The translations under genes were made by a program, and so were the position numbers. Below the pieces are notes generated by a model. That model was not told where the DNA came from and did not search any database. It saw nothing but the letters and a program-made list of their open reading frames with translations. Of a stretch of 64,000 bases of DNA, positions 32,501 to 43,014 are shown in pieces. The stretch is from Roridomyces roridus (Eukaryota; Basidiomycota; Agaricomycetes; Agaricales; Mycenaceae), in NCBI GenBank assembly GCA_029378245.1, contig JARKIF010000022.1:372001-436000 (forward strand). The letters are read 5' to 3'. How positions within the stretch are numbered: position 1 is the stretch's first letter; each line of letters opens with the position of its first letter.

Positions 32501-33754
32501 CTACTTCTCGCTCTCGCCGCCCGTTACAACCTTGACATACATGTGGTTGACGTTATCGGTGCTTACCTCAATGGCAAGCTCGACGAGGAGATTTACATGC
32601 AACAACCCGAGTTATATCAGGACGGCACAACTCTTGCACTACGACTCAACAAGGCTATTTATGGTCTTAAGCAGTCCGGCCGTGTCTGGAACATCGAGCT
32701 CAATTCATCATTCCTCTCCCGCGGATACTCACGCCTTCTATCCGACCAGTGCGTTTACATCAAACGTAGCGGCACCGACATCACGATCATAGCCGTTCAT
32801 GTTGATGACATGACCATCCTTGCATCATCGCCCGCGCTCATCGTTGCCGCGGAATCCGAACTTGAGCAGATGTTCAATATCAAGAAACTCGGTGATATTC
32901 GCCAACTTTTGGGAATGGAGATCACTCGAGACACTGATGGTTCTATCTTTCTGAGCCAGTCACAGTACATCACCAAGATTCTCGAGCGGTTCCAGATGCA
33001 GAACTCCAACCCCTCTGCCACACCAATGGATCCCCACGTGAAACTCACCAAGACACCCGACTCGGAGTCTCACCCTGAGATCAAACGTGTCTATCAGCAC
33101 ATGGTTGGATCACTCATGTACGCCGCCATTTCCACGCGGCCCGACATCTCCTTTGCCGTTCAGACTCTCTCCCAGTTCAGTCTGAATCCCGGCCCCGCTC
33201 ACCTCACCGCCGTCAAACGAGTTTTCCGCTATCTTCGCGGCACCGTCAATCTCGGTATCAAATACACGTCGGATCAGCACTCCACCATTGAGTTATTCTC
33301 CGACGCCGACTGGGCTAATTCACCTGACGACCGCCGATCTGTCACCGGCTACCTCTCAACCCTTGCAGGGGGAGTCGTGACTTGGAACTCAAAGAAGCAA
33401 CCAACCACGGCGCTATCGAGCATGGAGGCAGAGTACATGGCTCTTGCATCAGCCACCCGCGAAGCTCTCTGGCTTCGTAGCATGCTCTCTGAGCTCGGCT
33501 ACACACCCCATCTTCCCACTCACATCTCCGTTGACAATCACGGCACTATCTCCTTCGCGCAGAACTCTGGTTTCCACGCCCGCTCCAAACATATCGACGT
33601 TCGGCACCACTTCATTCGGGAGAACCTCACTTCTAACGAAGTATCAGTTTCCTACTGCCCTACCTCGGAGAACACCGCGGACTTGTTTACCAAAGCACTC
33701 GACAAGTCCAAGCACGAGTATTTCGTCTCTCGACTTGGAATGACTCGCGCTTGA
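29588..33754 (+). CDS. Copia gag-pol polyprotein, 1388 aa, intact
   Basis: A single frame codes for all parts. Gag occupies about residues 1-260 and ends with a CCHC knuckle (CYGCGRIGHMVSDC, from about 234). The protease has DSGA at Asp312. A GAG-pre-integrase zinc motif (HRIFGH ... C-x2-C) is near 475-515. The integrase core is Asp539, Asp602 and Glu638, the D-D35E spacing. Reverse transcriptase spans about 890-1130 with VDD at 1072-1074; the residue before it is His (HVDD) where most copia enzymes have Tyr. RNase H has SDADW at Asp1239, SSMEAEY and DNHGTI. The order integrase-RT-RNase H is diagnostic of Pseudoviridae (Ty1-copia). Start at ATG 29588 follows a leader of 150 nt. Confidence 0.95.
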   Translation: MSESSTSAYRIQHLLGEENYATWAVKITDILTDQNLIEYVTGTIPRPVHTLNASGEIVDPQGAKAKEILDWDRKDRQALSQIRLRVSDDPLVYITDATSSSTAWTTLADTYQPKGVIAIVLLRRQLSRLHCEEGGNVEEHIRALKNLRTKLAAQGAKLSEEEYSITLLTSLPDSWDTFTSGIDTASLTDSTKLVARILEQDRRRRAEPSSDEVALPAHGKKFGKPAKFNAKVTCYGCGRIGHMVSDCRDVKAGRTFTQSQKEQNTRQSKERYANKNHAHVAEPIPSPESPDFAFMARDSTAPALSPDAWLADSGATSHIIKKRELFTTYAHSDRTITGFGSVKCDGTGSAVIASHVKSSAYNITLNNSLHVPSSPYNLLSISRIADAGFLIQFDGDYMHIFTKGSSRREIMCGRKIGNLYLLQITQPANRITAAAAAMPAVPSVPSPVPTAPAVSTVPTFAAVAPAHSWDKWHRIFGHISPASIRMLKNNNMVNGMRVDPTSTPSAQCVACIKAKSHVTPFPAEAERTYSDIGDNTFTDVWGPSRVTGISGERYYISFTDAKTRRTILYFMKKRTEVIDKMQHYDAYISTQTGKHVKAFHCDNAKEYISKAVRDYLGSRGIRLELTAPYSPQQNGVAERLNRTLIEHARAMLAAHSLPLSLWPEAVAYATYLKNRSPSRALGDKITPDEAYTGKKPDVSALEEFGNPCEVLQQDGKNGKVFVKTKSCKFVGLSDESGAWRYYNPHTHKVLTSRNITFIWEPVTSDTAPPPLKGESLLDSTSKSTPVEPEATQTTPTAAPITPPSHVAPTPSTLTPAPSIPTSPATAPRPKAPRDISSAISEDNIILGPRTRKYAKPDSALLGFALPAVNSDPISNDPLTVDEAKSRPDWLEWKKAMDEEMDQLRNLNTFSPAPLPRDRTAIPCKWVFRVKRDENGSITRYKARLVAKGFSQIPGIDFDETFAPVVRMETIRLLLALAARYNLDIHVVDVIGAYLNGKLDEEIYMQQPELYQDGTTLALRLNKAIYGLKQSGRVWNIELNSSFLSRGYSRLLSDQCVYIKRSGTDITIIAVHVDDMTILASSPALIVAAESELEQMFNIKKLGDIRQLLGMEITRDTDGSIFLSQSQYITKILERFQMQNSNPSATPMDPHVKLTKTPDSESHPEIKRVYQHMVGSLMYAAISTRPDISFAVQTLSQFSLNPGPAHLTAVKRVFRYLRGTVNLGIKYTSDQHSTIELFSDADWANSPDDRRSVTGYLSTLAGGVVTWNSKKQPTTALSSMEAEYMALASATREALWLRSMLSELGYTPHLPTHISVDNHGTISFAQNSGFHARSKHIDVRHHFIRENLTSNEVSVSYCPTSENTADLFTKALDKSKHEYFVSRLGMTRA

Positions 33755-33761
33755 GGGGGAG

Positions 33762-33941
33762 TGTTGTAGTAATCATTATTCCCCGACCTTCTACCCGATT
33801 CTATTTACTCAGCTATTACTAAGTCTCTCTTCACTATAGTAGAATATTCTAGATATTATCCGTAGTATATAAGCCTGTAGCTGAACCACGGAATGCATTA
33901 TTCTTCTCTTGTTCACACTCATCGAACATCATCCAACAATA
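33762..33941 (+). repeat. 3' LTR of copia element 1
   Basis: Identical to the 5' LTR. Preceded by the purine tract GAGGGGGAG at 33753-33761, which overlaps the polyprotein stop codon region, and followed by the target duplication CGTGG. Confidence 0.9.
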
Positions 33942-33946
33942 CGTGG

Positions 33947-34297
33947 AGTATGGTCCTTTCAACGCGGAATGGCTCTTTCTCAGTGGCGGCCGGAGGCTCG
34001 TTTGTAATGACATGCTGCTCCGTTCGAATCGGTTCTTCGGTATAACTTTGAAGTCAAGTGCGATCGAGGCATCCTTTTTCCAGGAGACTTATCTTTTCGA
34101 TGCATCGCGCATTTCAACTTGAAGTTGACTAACATGAAATGAATTCCGGACTCAGACAATGATTATTTCTATGTTGCTAGCTCTAATTGCATACCTAATG
34201 TGCTGTATGAAACTGACCTCCCTCCATCTGCGCCAGTAAATAGGAGATTCTTGTGAAACGGCCTGCCTTTGCCCCAGAACCAATCAAATGACACAAC
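33947..34297. other. Gap downstream of copia element 1
   Basis: No gene recognised. It is the 3' flank of the convergent old-yellow-enzyme gene. Confidence 0.5.
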
Positions 34298-35547
34298 TCA
34301 ATTGGCTTGAACAGACGCAAACGGATAGTCCGTATAGCCAGCTGGATCTACACTCCCGGGGGCATAGTACAGCGCACGGGTCCCCCGGTTGAGAGGTATC
34401 CCATGAAGCAACCGGTATGGAAGGTCCGGCTTTACATAAAGTCGTCAACACCCCATGGATTCCACTCAAGTAGAAAGCACTCACATTGGCGATGAAACCC
34501 CTCGCGAAGGCAATCAAATTACCCTTGTCTTCCGCTACCTCAAGTGCCGTTTCCGGGGTGTACCCACCAGCGCTGATCAGCGGCCGGGGACCCCAAATCT
34601 CTCGAATAAAATCGTTGGAATAACCGTCTTTGATGACGGCGACGGTTTCTCCGCCGTCCACACGCGGTTCGACGACGTGCAGATAAGCGAGCTCGGGGAA
34701 CCGATCGCGCAGCTCGGTGATCAGATAGCTGTACGTTGGTTTGGGGTCAGCCATGTACACATCTGCCGTGAAATCAGACCCGCAAGCCCGTTCAAAGTTG
34801 GAGGAAAACGCACCGTTGAACGTTCCCCACGGACTGACTCTAAACCCTGTCTTCTTCTGACCGACAGCCTTCACCACAGCCGCCGTAACCTCAAGAGGGA
34901 ATCTAGCGCGGTTCTCCACCGACGGACCTCCATATTCATCCGTGCGCACATTAATCCGATCATGCAAGAACTGGTTCAAGAAGTAGCCGTTCGCACTGTG
35001 CACCTCGACACCGTCGAAGTCCGCTTTGTGGACCGCGTTGGATGCGGCAGTGGCGTAGAGTTGGATGTACTCTTTCAATTCGTCGATGCGGAGTGCGTGT
35101 GGTGGCGCAGTCGTTCCGGCCATGGGGACGTCAGAGGGGCCTTCGACGGATAGACCCTCTTCTGCCGGCGCGACCGAGAGCCCACAGCTGCAAGTAAATG
35201 TACGATCCTTTGGCGTGAACTGCCTCTGTAACCTGATCGAAAGTCTCAACAGAAAACGGACATCACAAAGAACGGGAACCCACCTTCTTCCATGCGAGGA
35301 TCTGTTCCTCGGACCAAATACCCGGCGTGTGTTTGAACCCACCAGCGCGCGGAGCGGGAAAGGTCCCTTCTGAGATAACTAGGGTCCCTGGAGTGCTCGC
35401 GCGCTGGGCGTAATATTCGGCAACGTGCGGGAGAGGAGCGTAACCCGAGTCAGTGCGGAGGCGGGTGGCGGGAGCGAAGACAACGCGGTGCTGGAGTTGG
35501 ATGTCCCCGACGTGGATCGGTTGGAATAGTTTGTTGGTGGTCGACAT
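34298..35547 (-). pseudogene. Old yellow enzyme (NADH:flavin oxidoreductase) with a frameshift
   Basis: Exons 35547-35284, 35232-34485 and 34429-34298 cover a full family protein: LFQPIHVGDIQLQHRVVFAP-TR at the FMN-binding start, VHAKGSYIYLQLWALGRA, GVEVHSANGYFLNQFL with the substrate His and Asn and the proton-donor Tyr, RFPL, PLISAGGYTPE, LIAFARGFIANPDLP, and YTDYPF at the end. One extra base at about 35166-35170, just after LWALGRA, shifts the frame; removing it would restore a continuous protein of about 380 residues. Such enzymes reduce activated C=C bonds using NAD(P)H and FMN in the cytosol. Either the gene died very recently or the base is a sequencing error; everything else is intact. 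Confidence 0.85.
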
Positions 35548-36035
35548 GGGAGTAAGTAGAGCAAAGCCGAATACTGGACGATGGACTTCAGTGGATTCAT
35601 GCCCTGCGGGTTTTATAGCACACAAGGAGGCTCGGCCAGATGTTCAAATGCTTACCGAGTACTGTTATCAAGCGCAAAGCTTTCAAAGCCTTTTCGGTCG
35701 GAGTCATGGGTTCGGATGCTGAAGCAAAAATGGGAATCGGCTGCAAGGGTGAAATTGATCTCGGGAGGTACTACGGGAGCCCGTCAGATAAATCCTGAGC
35801 GATAAAGTATTCTGATTCATCGCCGAGGCAGGTAGGTTGTCCCCTGACGCCGTCCAAGTCGATCGGAATGTGTAGTCAGATTCGGATGCAGATGTCGGGC
35901 ACACGGCACCGTGTGAGATCTGTGCGATAGATTTAGAAGTACGGCGTCCGTCGGGGGCGAGTGGCTTTCCGCGCTGGTATGATCCACTGCGCAAGTTCGA
36001 GGTCGTGGCACACGGGAAGAGAGCGAGACTTGCTC
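35548..36035. other. Intergenic, no gene recognised
   Basis: Upstream of the old-yellow-enzyme gene. A start further upstream in the same frame is possible (GTG/ATG at about 35625), but MSTTNKLFQPIHVG fits the family best. Confidence 0.4.
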
Positions 36036-36097
36036 ACTTTACGCCTCACACGTGCCGCTCGATATGGCAATTTGATGGGGGCAGTGAAAGGCTGTGC
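36036..36097 (+). repeat. Left arm of a perfect 62-bp inverted repeat
   Basis: All 62 bases, from ACTTTACGCC to GGCTGTGC, recur in reverse complement at 37084-37145. Outside and inside the arms the sequences differ immediately, and no target duplication is seen. Confidence 0.9.
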
Positions 36098-37083
36098 TTA
36101 ATCGGCGGGAAAGCTATCAATTGATCACATCACGGCACACGTCGAATATTCGCCAAGTCAAATCAAAGTCGAATTGTGCTCGAGTACACTAATTAGAGTA
36201 GTAGCTAGGTATTAGGAGGATGGGGGTGTGTAATGTAGTTAGTTTGGAATGAATTCGGAGGGAGATATGCGGGATATTGTGCGGGATAAGGAGAATACGG
36301 GTATTGATAGGGTATGGGTAGTGGAAAGCAAACACCGGCTGTGGAGGCAGCGACAAGGGTGGGCCGGGCACGGTGGTGGACGGTCCCGGCAGCGGCGTGG
36401 TCGATGGTCCTACGGCAGATGCTGTTGATGGTGCCGCCCGGGGCTTAGCCGATCCCTTCGCCTTGGGCCCGCTGGTGACGCCAGCTCCATACGAAGGGTC
36501 TCCGGCGGGGGCGCGTCGCGTTTTGACCATGGGCATGACATGCGTCATCCGCTCGGAGCGCGCGGGGTGGGAGGATCGAAAGGAGATGGAGATGACGAGA
36601 AGGAGCGGACGAGCCAGTCGTCAATGTTGGGGTGGGAGGCGGGCAGTCAGGAATGAGGGATCGACAACGACGGGCGCGCACGGCGTGGAGGCGACGGCAG
36701 CTAGACGAACCGCTGGGTCGAGAGGGATGAGACGGGGCTTGGGGAGCAGCGGGTGTCTCGCCGTGGGAGACAGATAGTGGAATCCATCGAAAATACACCT
36801 TCAAATGCTTCTCAGGACTGTCACACTGCGAGCCATTCAGATTCGTTAGAGAGCAGGACCATCGTCACGCACCACTATAAAGTGTTTCCTTTGTTTTTTC
36901 CTTTACCACATCTTTGGAGGGGAAGCACCGTCTTGCATATCCTACATTTGTAGGCTGGGACGGGCGGCATCGTCGTGGAGAGAGGAGCGAGATGAAGGGA
37001 GGAGGGAAGCGCGACGTGATGTTTGTCAACAAACAGCCAACGGCCAGGAGCGGCACAGATGACCGCCGCAAGGTCTGCCGAAC
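36098..37083. other. Spacer between inverted-repeat arms
   Basis: A Pro/Ser/Thr-rich open frame on the minus strand (36548-36189, starts MTHVMPMVKTRRAPAG) and others of similar length are present but have no recognisable motif. No transposase is visible. A GC-rich, GGA-repeated composition explains the overlapping long frames. Confidence 0.4.
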
Positions 37084-37145
37084 GCACAGCCTTTCACTGC
37101 CCCCATCAAATTGCCATATCGAGCGGCACGTGTGAGGCGTAAAGT
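37084..37145 (-). repeat. Right arm of the 62-bp inverted repeat
   Basis: Exact reverse complement of 36036-36097. The pair is separated by 986 nt. Confidence 0.9.
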
Positions 37146-37403
37146 CAGGAGTGGAGAGCGAGTGACAGTGATCATGATATTGATATTTGATGGATGCTGT
37201 TTACCGGACAAACAAACCTTCTCTCCTTCTGACGATATCGACTTGCGGAATCCGCCCCTCGACTCGGCGAGTTTGTCCTACTTGACACCAACAATAGGAC
37301 AGGGTCCGTGCGTCTTCTCGAAGCTGTTTCGGGCTGTGCACGCCTCCCACATTCTGTCCACTCTACCACCATCTCCACGACCTTGCCCTCCCTCGAACGA
37401 GCA

Positions 37404-39756
37404 ATGCTCAACACAACCCGGGAGTCTCAGACAGTCAATATCTACGGTGCGAGCGAGTTTGTCCGAGTTGTCCGAAATGACGCTCATCTGATCACAGGAG
37501 GCTCGGGCGGATCCGGCGGACGAGGCCGCAATCGAGGCGGTCACGGCGGGACTGGGGAGGGACCGACAGTCACTCTCAACAATTACAATGTCCAGACGGA
37601 GTCGTTCACTGTCAGCAATGACTCGTCAGTCGTCAACCTTTCTCTCGTCTGCTCAAGCTGTCGAATATTTCTCGCACAGATCCACACCTGAATGGGCGAA
37701 AGATTTCGAATCCGTGAAGCTTGGCGACCTGAAGCTCATTGAAGAGATACAATACAAGGAAGTGGAGGATAAGTACCCTTCCCGCAGGCCTGGAGTTGCC
37801 GTGCAGAGGCGGTCCAGACTGGTCGGAGCACGTAGGGTATATACGTATATCGCGCACGCATAGTCGGTTGCCAGGATACGATGACGGTCGTTGTTTACGA
37901 GTTGGATTCCGTATTGCAAGAGGTGAAATGGTCTCTTATTCCGATTCCTGTTTTTGATGCTTGATTGCAGATGAGGAAGGCAGTTCTCAACGCTCAGCGA
38001 TTCCGATAAGTAATATGCCGTTTGAACCGTGTCCACACCTTACAGCCAAGCTTTGACATAGTCACCCCATTGTGGCACAACTCTTTGGCCTTACTCGCTC
38101 CACTGGGCTGAATGCGCTCATTTATCACGAGGGTACGTGGGGTCCCTGGGTGTGGGAGTCGGAGATGTCTCATTGGCTCAAAGAAATGATTCCAATTCCG
38201 CAAATCAAGGCAATGCATTCCCACTCGCTGTTGGCTTCCCGCTACGTCGAATTCGCACTGGTTTGTCGTCTTGGATAGCTGACAAATAGTATTCACTGAT
38301 GTGACGGACCTGCAGCACCAGGACTTCTTTGTAAGTACTTTGTGCAGCCCTTAATACCACAAATCATGGTGACCCCGCCAAAGGCAGCGGAGCGGTATGT
38401 CGGCATCGACTTCCTCGAACTTCAAGAAGCAGCTTTCATACGACCGTCGTCCGGACAACTATGTGTCGAGCTCGGAAATGGAAGGCTTAAGCCCATTGAG
38501 GTTCTGCAAATCACACGACCATGGCTGCGGGTAGACGGGGTTCATTTGGATCTCACGCAACCGGATCTGGCCGAGATGCTGATGGCGAAACTTACCTTTG
38601 AAGATGTTGCTATGTTCAACGCGGACGACTTCTACTGGCGTCCCGGGACAACATCTTTCGTCTGGTTACCATGCGTCGCAACCAAAGACTGTCTATCTGC
38701 CTGTCAATTCAGCGGCAACTGCCCACAAGGTTGCCGTTTGATCGGGCGGGATTGGTACAAGAAGCTTGAGAGCTGGTGGGAAATACCCGGCAATAGAGTG
38801 CGCGATTGGATAGCGTGCGTGCTCGATGTTCACTTTATACTCCCCATGGTACCTTACAAGAGTTCACGGGTGACACACAGATTTGAATATTCGGATATAA
38901 TGGGACCTTTGGTGTTCCAAATGTACGTCGGCCTGGAGGAAGACACAATCAGAATGTGGATGGCGGCACAGGAGCCGTATATTCGTCAACACTTCCCCCA
39001 TTTCCTGAGTCAGTCGAATTATCAAGAACCACGAAGCTATTAACCTAAGAGATGTCCTGGCAGGCACTGAGGAGTTCGATCACTCACCGACGCTTCATTT
39101 AATTACAAAGTTCTATCTGGATTGCAGCATAGATGCTCAGTGGGACGGCTTCACCTTACGGGGGACCTTTATGACAGAAGAGGTCCAGGGGCTACCGGCC
39201 CGCGAGATATACCTCTTCCTATTTCGCCCCGGCCTCGCCAGTGATCCTCCGCAATTCGCATTCCGGATTCCCCCGGATCACGAGAAGTACTACTGGGCAT
39301 TCGACAAAGAAGGTCTGGAAAGATTGACGGTCGACATGGTGGAGAGTCTTGGCCTGCCCACCCCAAAATTCAGCCTCCAGTTGGACGGCCGTGGGTTCAA
39401 TGAGCAAGATTCTGCCTTTATGCGTGACTTTCTTGCTGCCAAGGGCTTCGATCCCAACACACGAGACGCTGCCACTGCCATGGGATATCCTCTTATGAAT
39501 TTTGGTCCGCTGGTACCGGAGGTATTTCACAATCCTTGTCGCCTTACTTGGCTCATTCTGATGGATCGTTCAGACATGGCTCCAGAAAAAGATAGATGAA
39601 CTGGAGGGCATTAGCGAGCAGGAGCTCGAGGACGAGCTGAATCTCGAGGACAAGTTCGAGGAGATTCCCGAGGAGAGGTTCGAGGAGATGCTCGGCGAGA
39701 TTTCCGAGGAGATGCATATGCGGATGCCGGGCTCGTGGCCTACTCGCGCTGATTAG
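37404..39756 (+). pseudogene. Member of a large Agaricomycete family of unknown function, probably decayed
   Basis: The first exon (37404-37624) encodes MLNTTRESQTVNIYGASEF and a Gly-rich tract (GGSGGSGGRGRNRGGHGGTGEGP), spliced in phase to STPEWAKDFESVKLGDLKLIEE. Later come HPIVAQLFGLTRSTGLNALIYHE (about 38060-38130), a long conserved frame at 38366-39030 (YVGIDFLELQEAA, LSQSNYQEP) and EGLERLTVDMVESLGLPTP with AAKGFDPNTRDAA (39310-39480). I know this arrangement as a lineage-expanded mushroom family without known function; the remark is from memory. Two joints look broken: TAG at about 37861, where no good intron fits, and TAA at 39041-39043 with a frame change before 39063. The acidic C-terminus after the last intron (EELEDELNLEDKFEE) ends at TAG 39754-39756. 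Confidence 0.6.
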
Positions 39757-39883
39757 TCGGAAATGTCGCTCGGTTCGACTGTTTCGTGTTGCCAAGTCTA
39801 TGCAGTCTTGCTGGTGTTGGAATCTGTTCGCTACGCTCATTTGAAAGAGAGGAAATTTACTGCGAATGTATTTCATGGGTTAA

Positions 39884-40276
39884 TAGAGGCTTTGCGGTGA
39901 GCCACCAGAAGCCATCTGGTGGCTCGGATGGCATGCGGTGGTGGCTGATCTGGTGGCTCTTTTCGTGCATCGGAGCTGCCCCAGGGAAGTCAATTCGCTG
40001 CCTTTCGACCTGAAACAGAGTCCCAATTTCTCCCAAATCTATACACACCCATAACCGACGCATCTTGAGGCCTAAAAGTCGATACTACGGCGTATTTTTG
40101 CTCTCCCTGGGCCGTCTGTCTCTCTGGGCATGATGGGAGTAGTAGGAGGCACAGAATACGATTCAACTCACCATTTTGACAAGATAAATCCAGCCACCAG
40201 AAAGCCACCAACCAGCGTAGCTACCCGGTACCGCATGCCATCCGAGCCACCTGGGTGGCTCACCGCAAAGTCTCTA
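39884..40276. mobile_element. MITE-like element, 393 bp
   Basis: The left end reads TAGAGGCTTTGCGGTGAG and the right end, on the other strand, TAGAGACTTTGCGGTGAG, both continuing into CCACC and shared inner blocks (GTGGCTCGGATGGCATGCGG). The ends start at TA, compatible with a TA target duplication as made by Tc1/mariner-type transposases, although a TA duplication cannot be told from chance. No coding sequence. Confidence 0.7.
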
Positions 40277-40662
40277 ATGTTGCTTATAGTTGGAACGACT
40301 CGGGGGGGACAACATGATCATTTCCCACTGACAGATGCAACTTGTGTTCAATTAACGCAGCAATCCACTGTCCACAAAGAAGAAAAAAGCATGCTATGAA
40401 GAAGACGCAGCACTGGCCCCGAGTCAAAAAGGAGATGATACCCACCGTTGCCGTCGGTTTTGAATGCAGTCGGTTTTTGAATGCAGAAAGGTTAAGTCCG
40501 TCATCTTTGATATTGCTGATTTCGAGCTCGGACGTCGCGAGTGAAAGCTTTGGTTGAGCTTAGGACCTCCGTGGGCTCGAACATCTCGAGCTGGGCTCGG
40601 ACGTTTCGAGCCGCTCGAGCAGGCCGTCCTAGGATTTGGATTATATCAAGTCTTCGGTGGTA
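40277..40662. other. Upstream region of the HTH gene
   Basis: No gene recognised. A short GAGCTCGGAC/GGGCTCGGAC/GAGCCGCTCG-rich patch occurs at 40520-40625. Confidence 0.4.
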
Positions 40663-42596
40663 ATGTCCCACATCAGCGATCACGGATCAAGCGGAACATA
40701 CAACGCCACACGCTCCTTGCTCCTGACCTCCATGTCGCATCCCATCGCCGACCCAGGATACGACAGCGACTCCGGCCGACGGGACATACCTACTTGCCAG
40801 CACTTTTTAACGAAAACCCCAATGGAGAGAACGATCTCAGTGTCGTGAGTGGCCACCTGTGGATGTCCGAGTCGTTGTGGCGTCGAGCCCTGCGGGCGCA
40901 GTATCTCACCCTCTTCTCACCCAGGGGTGGCAAGAAGTTTCTAAACCGTGAAGGACGTGCAATCTGCCGCATCGTCGCCGCGCATGGCTGGTCTAACCTT
41001 GAAATCGGTCACATCTTCCAGGTGTCGCACACCACCGTGCAAAGAGCCGTCGACAACATCTTCTACAATCCCCGCGATCGCGTCGAGGAGGATTACCAGC
41101 GAGTCAAGGACCCCGAATACAAGGAACACTTCCCTCCGGTTCCGGGCGCCGCAGCCATCGTATATGCATCCCGAGCTCTGGTGTGTATCGTGACTTGGGG
41201 CGCTCTGCGATTCGTGTCTTATCTGCAGTTCCAGTCGGACTTCGATCAGGATGACGATGAGGAGGATGCCGAGGTATGTTTGGGCTGCTCGCACGCACCA
41301 AGTTTCTTTCAATTTTGACATGTAGCGCGAGTCCGGATCGCCACCCATCTACCGCTCTAATGGCAGACCGTCGGTGAGTGCTCTCACAATCTCATCTCTG
41401 TGCACGCTACTATTCCACCTAGCGCGCAGCCAAAGACAGTTTCTATAAGACTCTTGGTGGTGTCGATGAGCCGGAGGATGTGAGGGAATGTACACAATGG
41501 ACAATCTTCAACTTATACGTTTGGCGCAGAATGATTCGCCGATACGTTACAAGCGGACTCGTGGGGAGGGGGAAGGCTCCAATGGGAACGTACGTTCCTA
41601 AACCTTTGTTGACCTGTGGTCTCGCTCATCGAGGAGTAGGGCTCGTCAACGTCGACTCCGACCAAGAAACCCCGCAAAAGTGAGGATCCTTGCGGTCCCC
41701 ACGTCCCGGTACGTCTCTCTTGGTTGATCCTATTGCCACTCTGAATGCGGCATCCGGGCAGAGACGATCAAATACCTCCATTTTCAATGGTCATCCGACT
41801 CACGTGCAAAGTGCCGTGGTAAGTGGGACGTTCATACCATATCCTGAGAGCTGAGTACCGAATACGAATAAAAGATCCCCACCGCGAACGTTAACACGAC
41901 CATCTCGTCTCCCCAAGTGCCCGTCGCCCGCCTTCATCCGCTCCCCCGCCGCTCCTTGCCCCAGCCTACACAGACTCTTGCTGTATTCCTCCAAGACGTC
42001 AGAGGGGTTGATCTCTCGGCGCATCATGGCCTACTCAACGCGCAGGGGTTCACCGTTCCGCGGTTTCAGACCATGGCGGCCTGGCCGAAGACCCTCGTGG
42101 AGGAGGCGCTCAGTCGCGCCTTGATGGGCCGCGAGCTTGTCGCGGGTGGGTGGACGCCGTTGGGTGCACTCGACGTTGTCACGCTCGAGGTGGGGATTCG
42201 GAAGATCAAGCTCACGCCAGCGGTGCGTGAATTTCATATCGTTCCGCGCGATTCTGAAATCCAATTGACTGCACGTAGGGATCCAATCCACCGCCATTAA
42301 CCTCCGCGCTCCCTCCACCAACGGGAAACTCCAACAACAACGACGTCATCACCCTGGCCTCGTTCCTCCGCAACGTGATGGGATTCGACCTCAGCGCCCA
42401 CGTTGGGTTGTTTGAGACACAGGGTTTTGACGTGGCACGCTTGAGTACGATGGCGACTTGGGAGCCGGAGGAGCTTCAGTTCACTGTTGAGCGGGTTTTG
42501 GGGCCTGCGGGGAGTGCGGAGAGCCCGATGAGTGCGATCGAGATGATTGCGCTGGAATTTGGGTTGCGTGAGGCTGGTGAGGGATGGGCGGTTTGA
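40663..42596 (+). CDS. HTH protein with two C-terminal SAM-like repeats, 495 aa
   Basis: Nine exons (40663-40844, 40925-41273, 41326-41373, 41423-41479, 41530-41589, 41640-41708, 41762-41818, 41875-42222, 42279-42596) join in frame; a further 48-nt intron at 41180-41227 is possible because it would remove a hydrophobic stretch in phase. A helix-turn-helix-like segment (NREGRAICRIVAAHGWSNLEIGHIF followed by VSHTTVQRAV) is at about residues 65-105. The middle is acidic, then basic with KKPRK, a likely nuclear signal. Two copies of a roughly 70-residue module follow: FLQDVRGVDLSAHHGLLNAQGF and FLRNVMGFDLSAHVGLFETQGF, each continuing TMA-W and ending LE-GIRK or LEFGLRE. The shape resembles SAM domains. 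The likely role is a DNA-binding regulator that oligomerises; this is inference. Confidence 0.7.
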
Positions 42597-43014
42597 CTGC
42601 CTGATCTGGGCCATCTTTGGAGACTGATTTTCTTGTATATTCTGCGATTTATGTGTAGATATAGATTGAAGATTCAACAGCCACAATGCGACTTGACGAC
42701 GTGACATCCACGGACCATTTGGCACAGGTGCTCTTGGCTATTCCAGTGTCTCAACTCCATATCCCGCATCGGAATATATTTTTGCCTCCTAATTTCTTAC
42801 CGGTAGCGGGGCCACTTGCGCCGTTATCCTCATATCCCCTGTGGATGCCGCCACATGAATTTCATCCGTCCAATTGCTTGCGCAATGTCCATCCGTGCGT
42901 CCCTAACTATTGTCTTGGGATGAACAGTGAAGTCCAAGATTTGTTATTATATTTGATGTCTGCACGGGATTAGATTTGAAGTATTTCGAACGCACAGTCG
43001 GACCCACATCTACT
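42597..43014. other. Convergent intergenic gap
   Basis: A 95-codon frame (42686-42973) starts at an ATG but has no motif or splice sites. Probably 3' flanking sequence of the two convergent genes. Confidence 0.4.

Larger units (their letters stand above)
29256..33941 (+). mobile_element. Complete Ty1-copia retrotransposon, 4.7 kb
   Basis: Two 180-bp LTRs, identical base for base, enclose one intact polyprotein frame. A 5-bp target duplication CGTGG lies at 29251-29255 and 33942-33946. A primer site directly follows the left LTR and a purine tract (GAGGGGGAG) directly precedes the right one. Identical LTRs, an intact frame and clean target duplication mean insertion was recent, and the element is a good candidate for current activity. 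Confidence 0.95.

Noticed and set aside
29588..33754. Overlapping long frames inside the copia polyprotein as extra genes
   Set aside because: They are shadows in other frames of a high-GC coding sequence.
36189..36548. Pro/Ser-rich minus-strand protein between the inverted repeats
   Set aside because: Low-complexity composition explains the open frame; no supporting feature.
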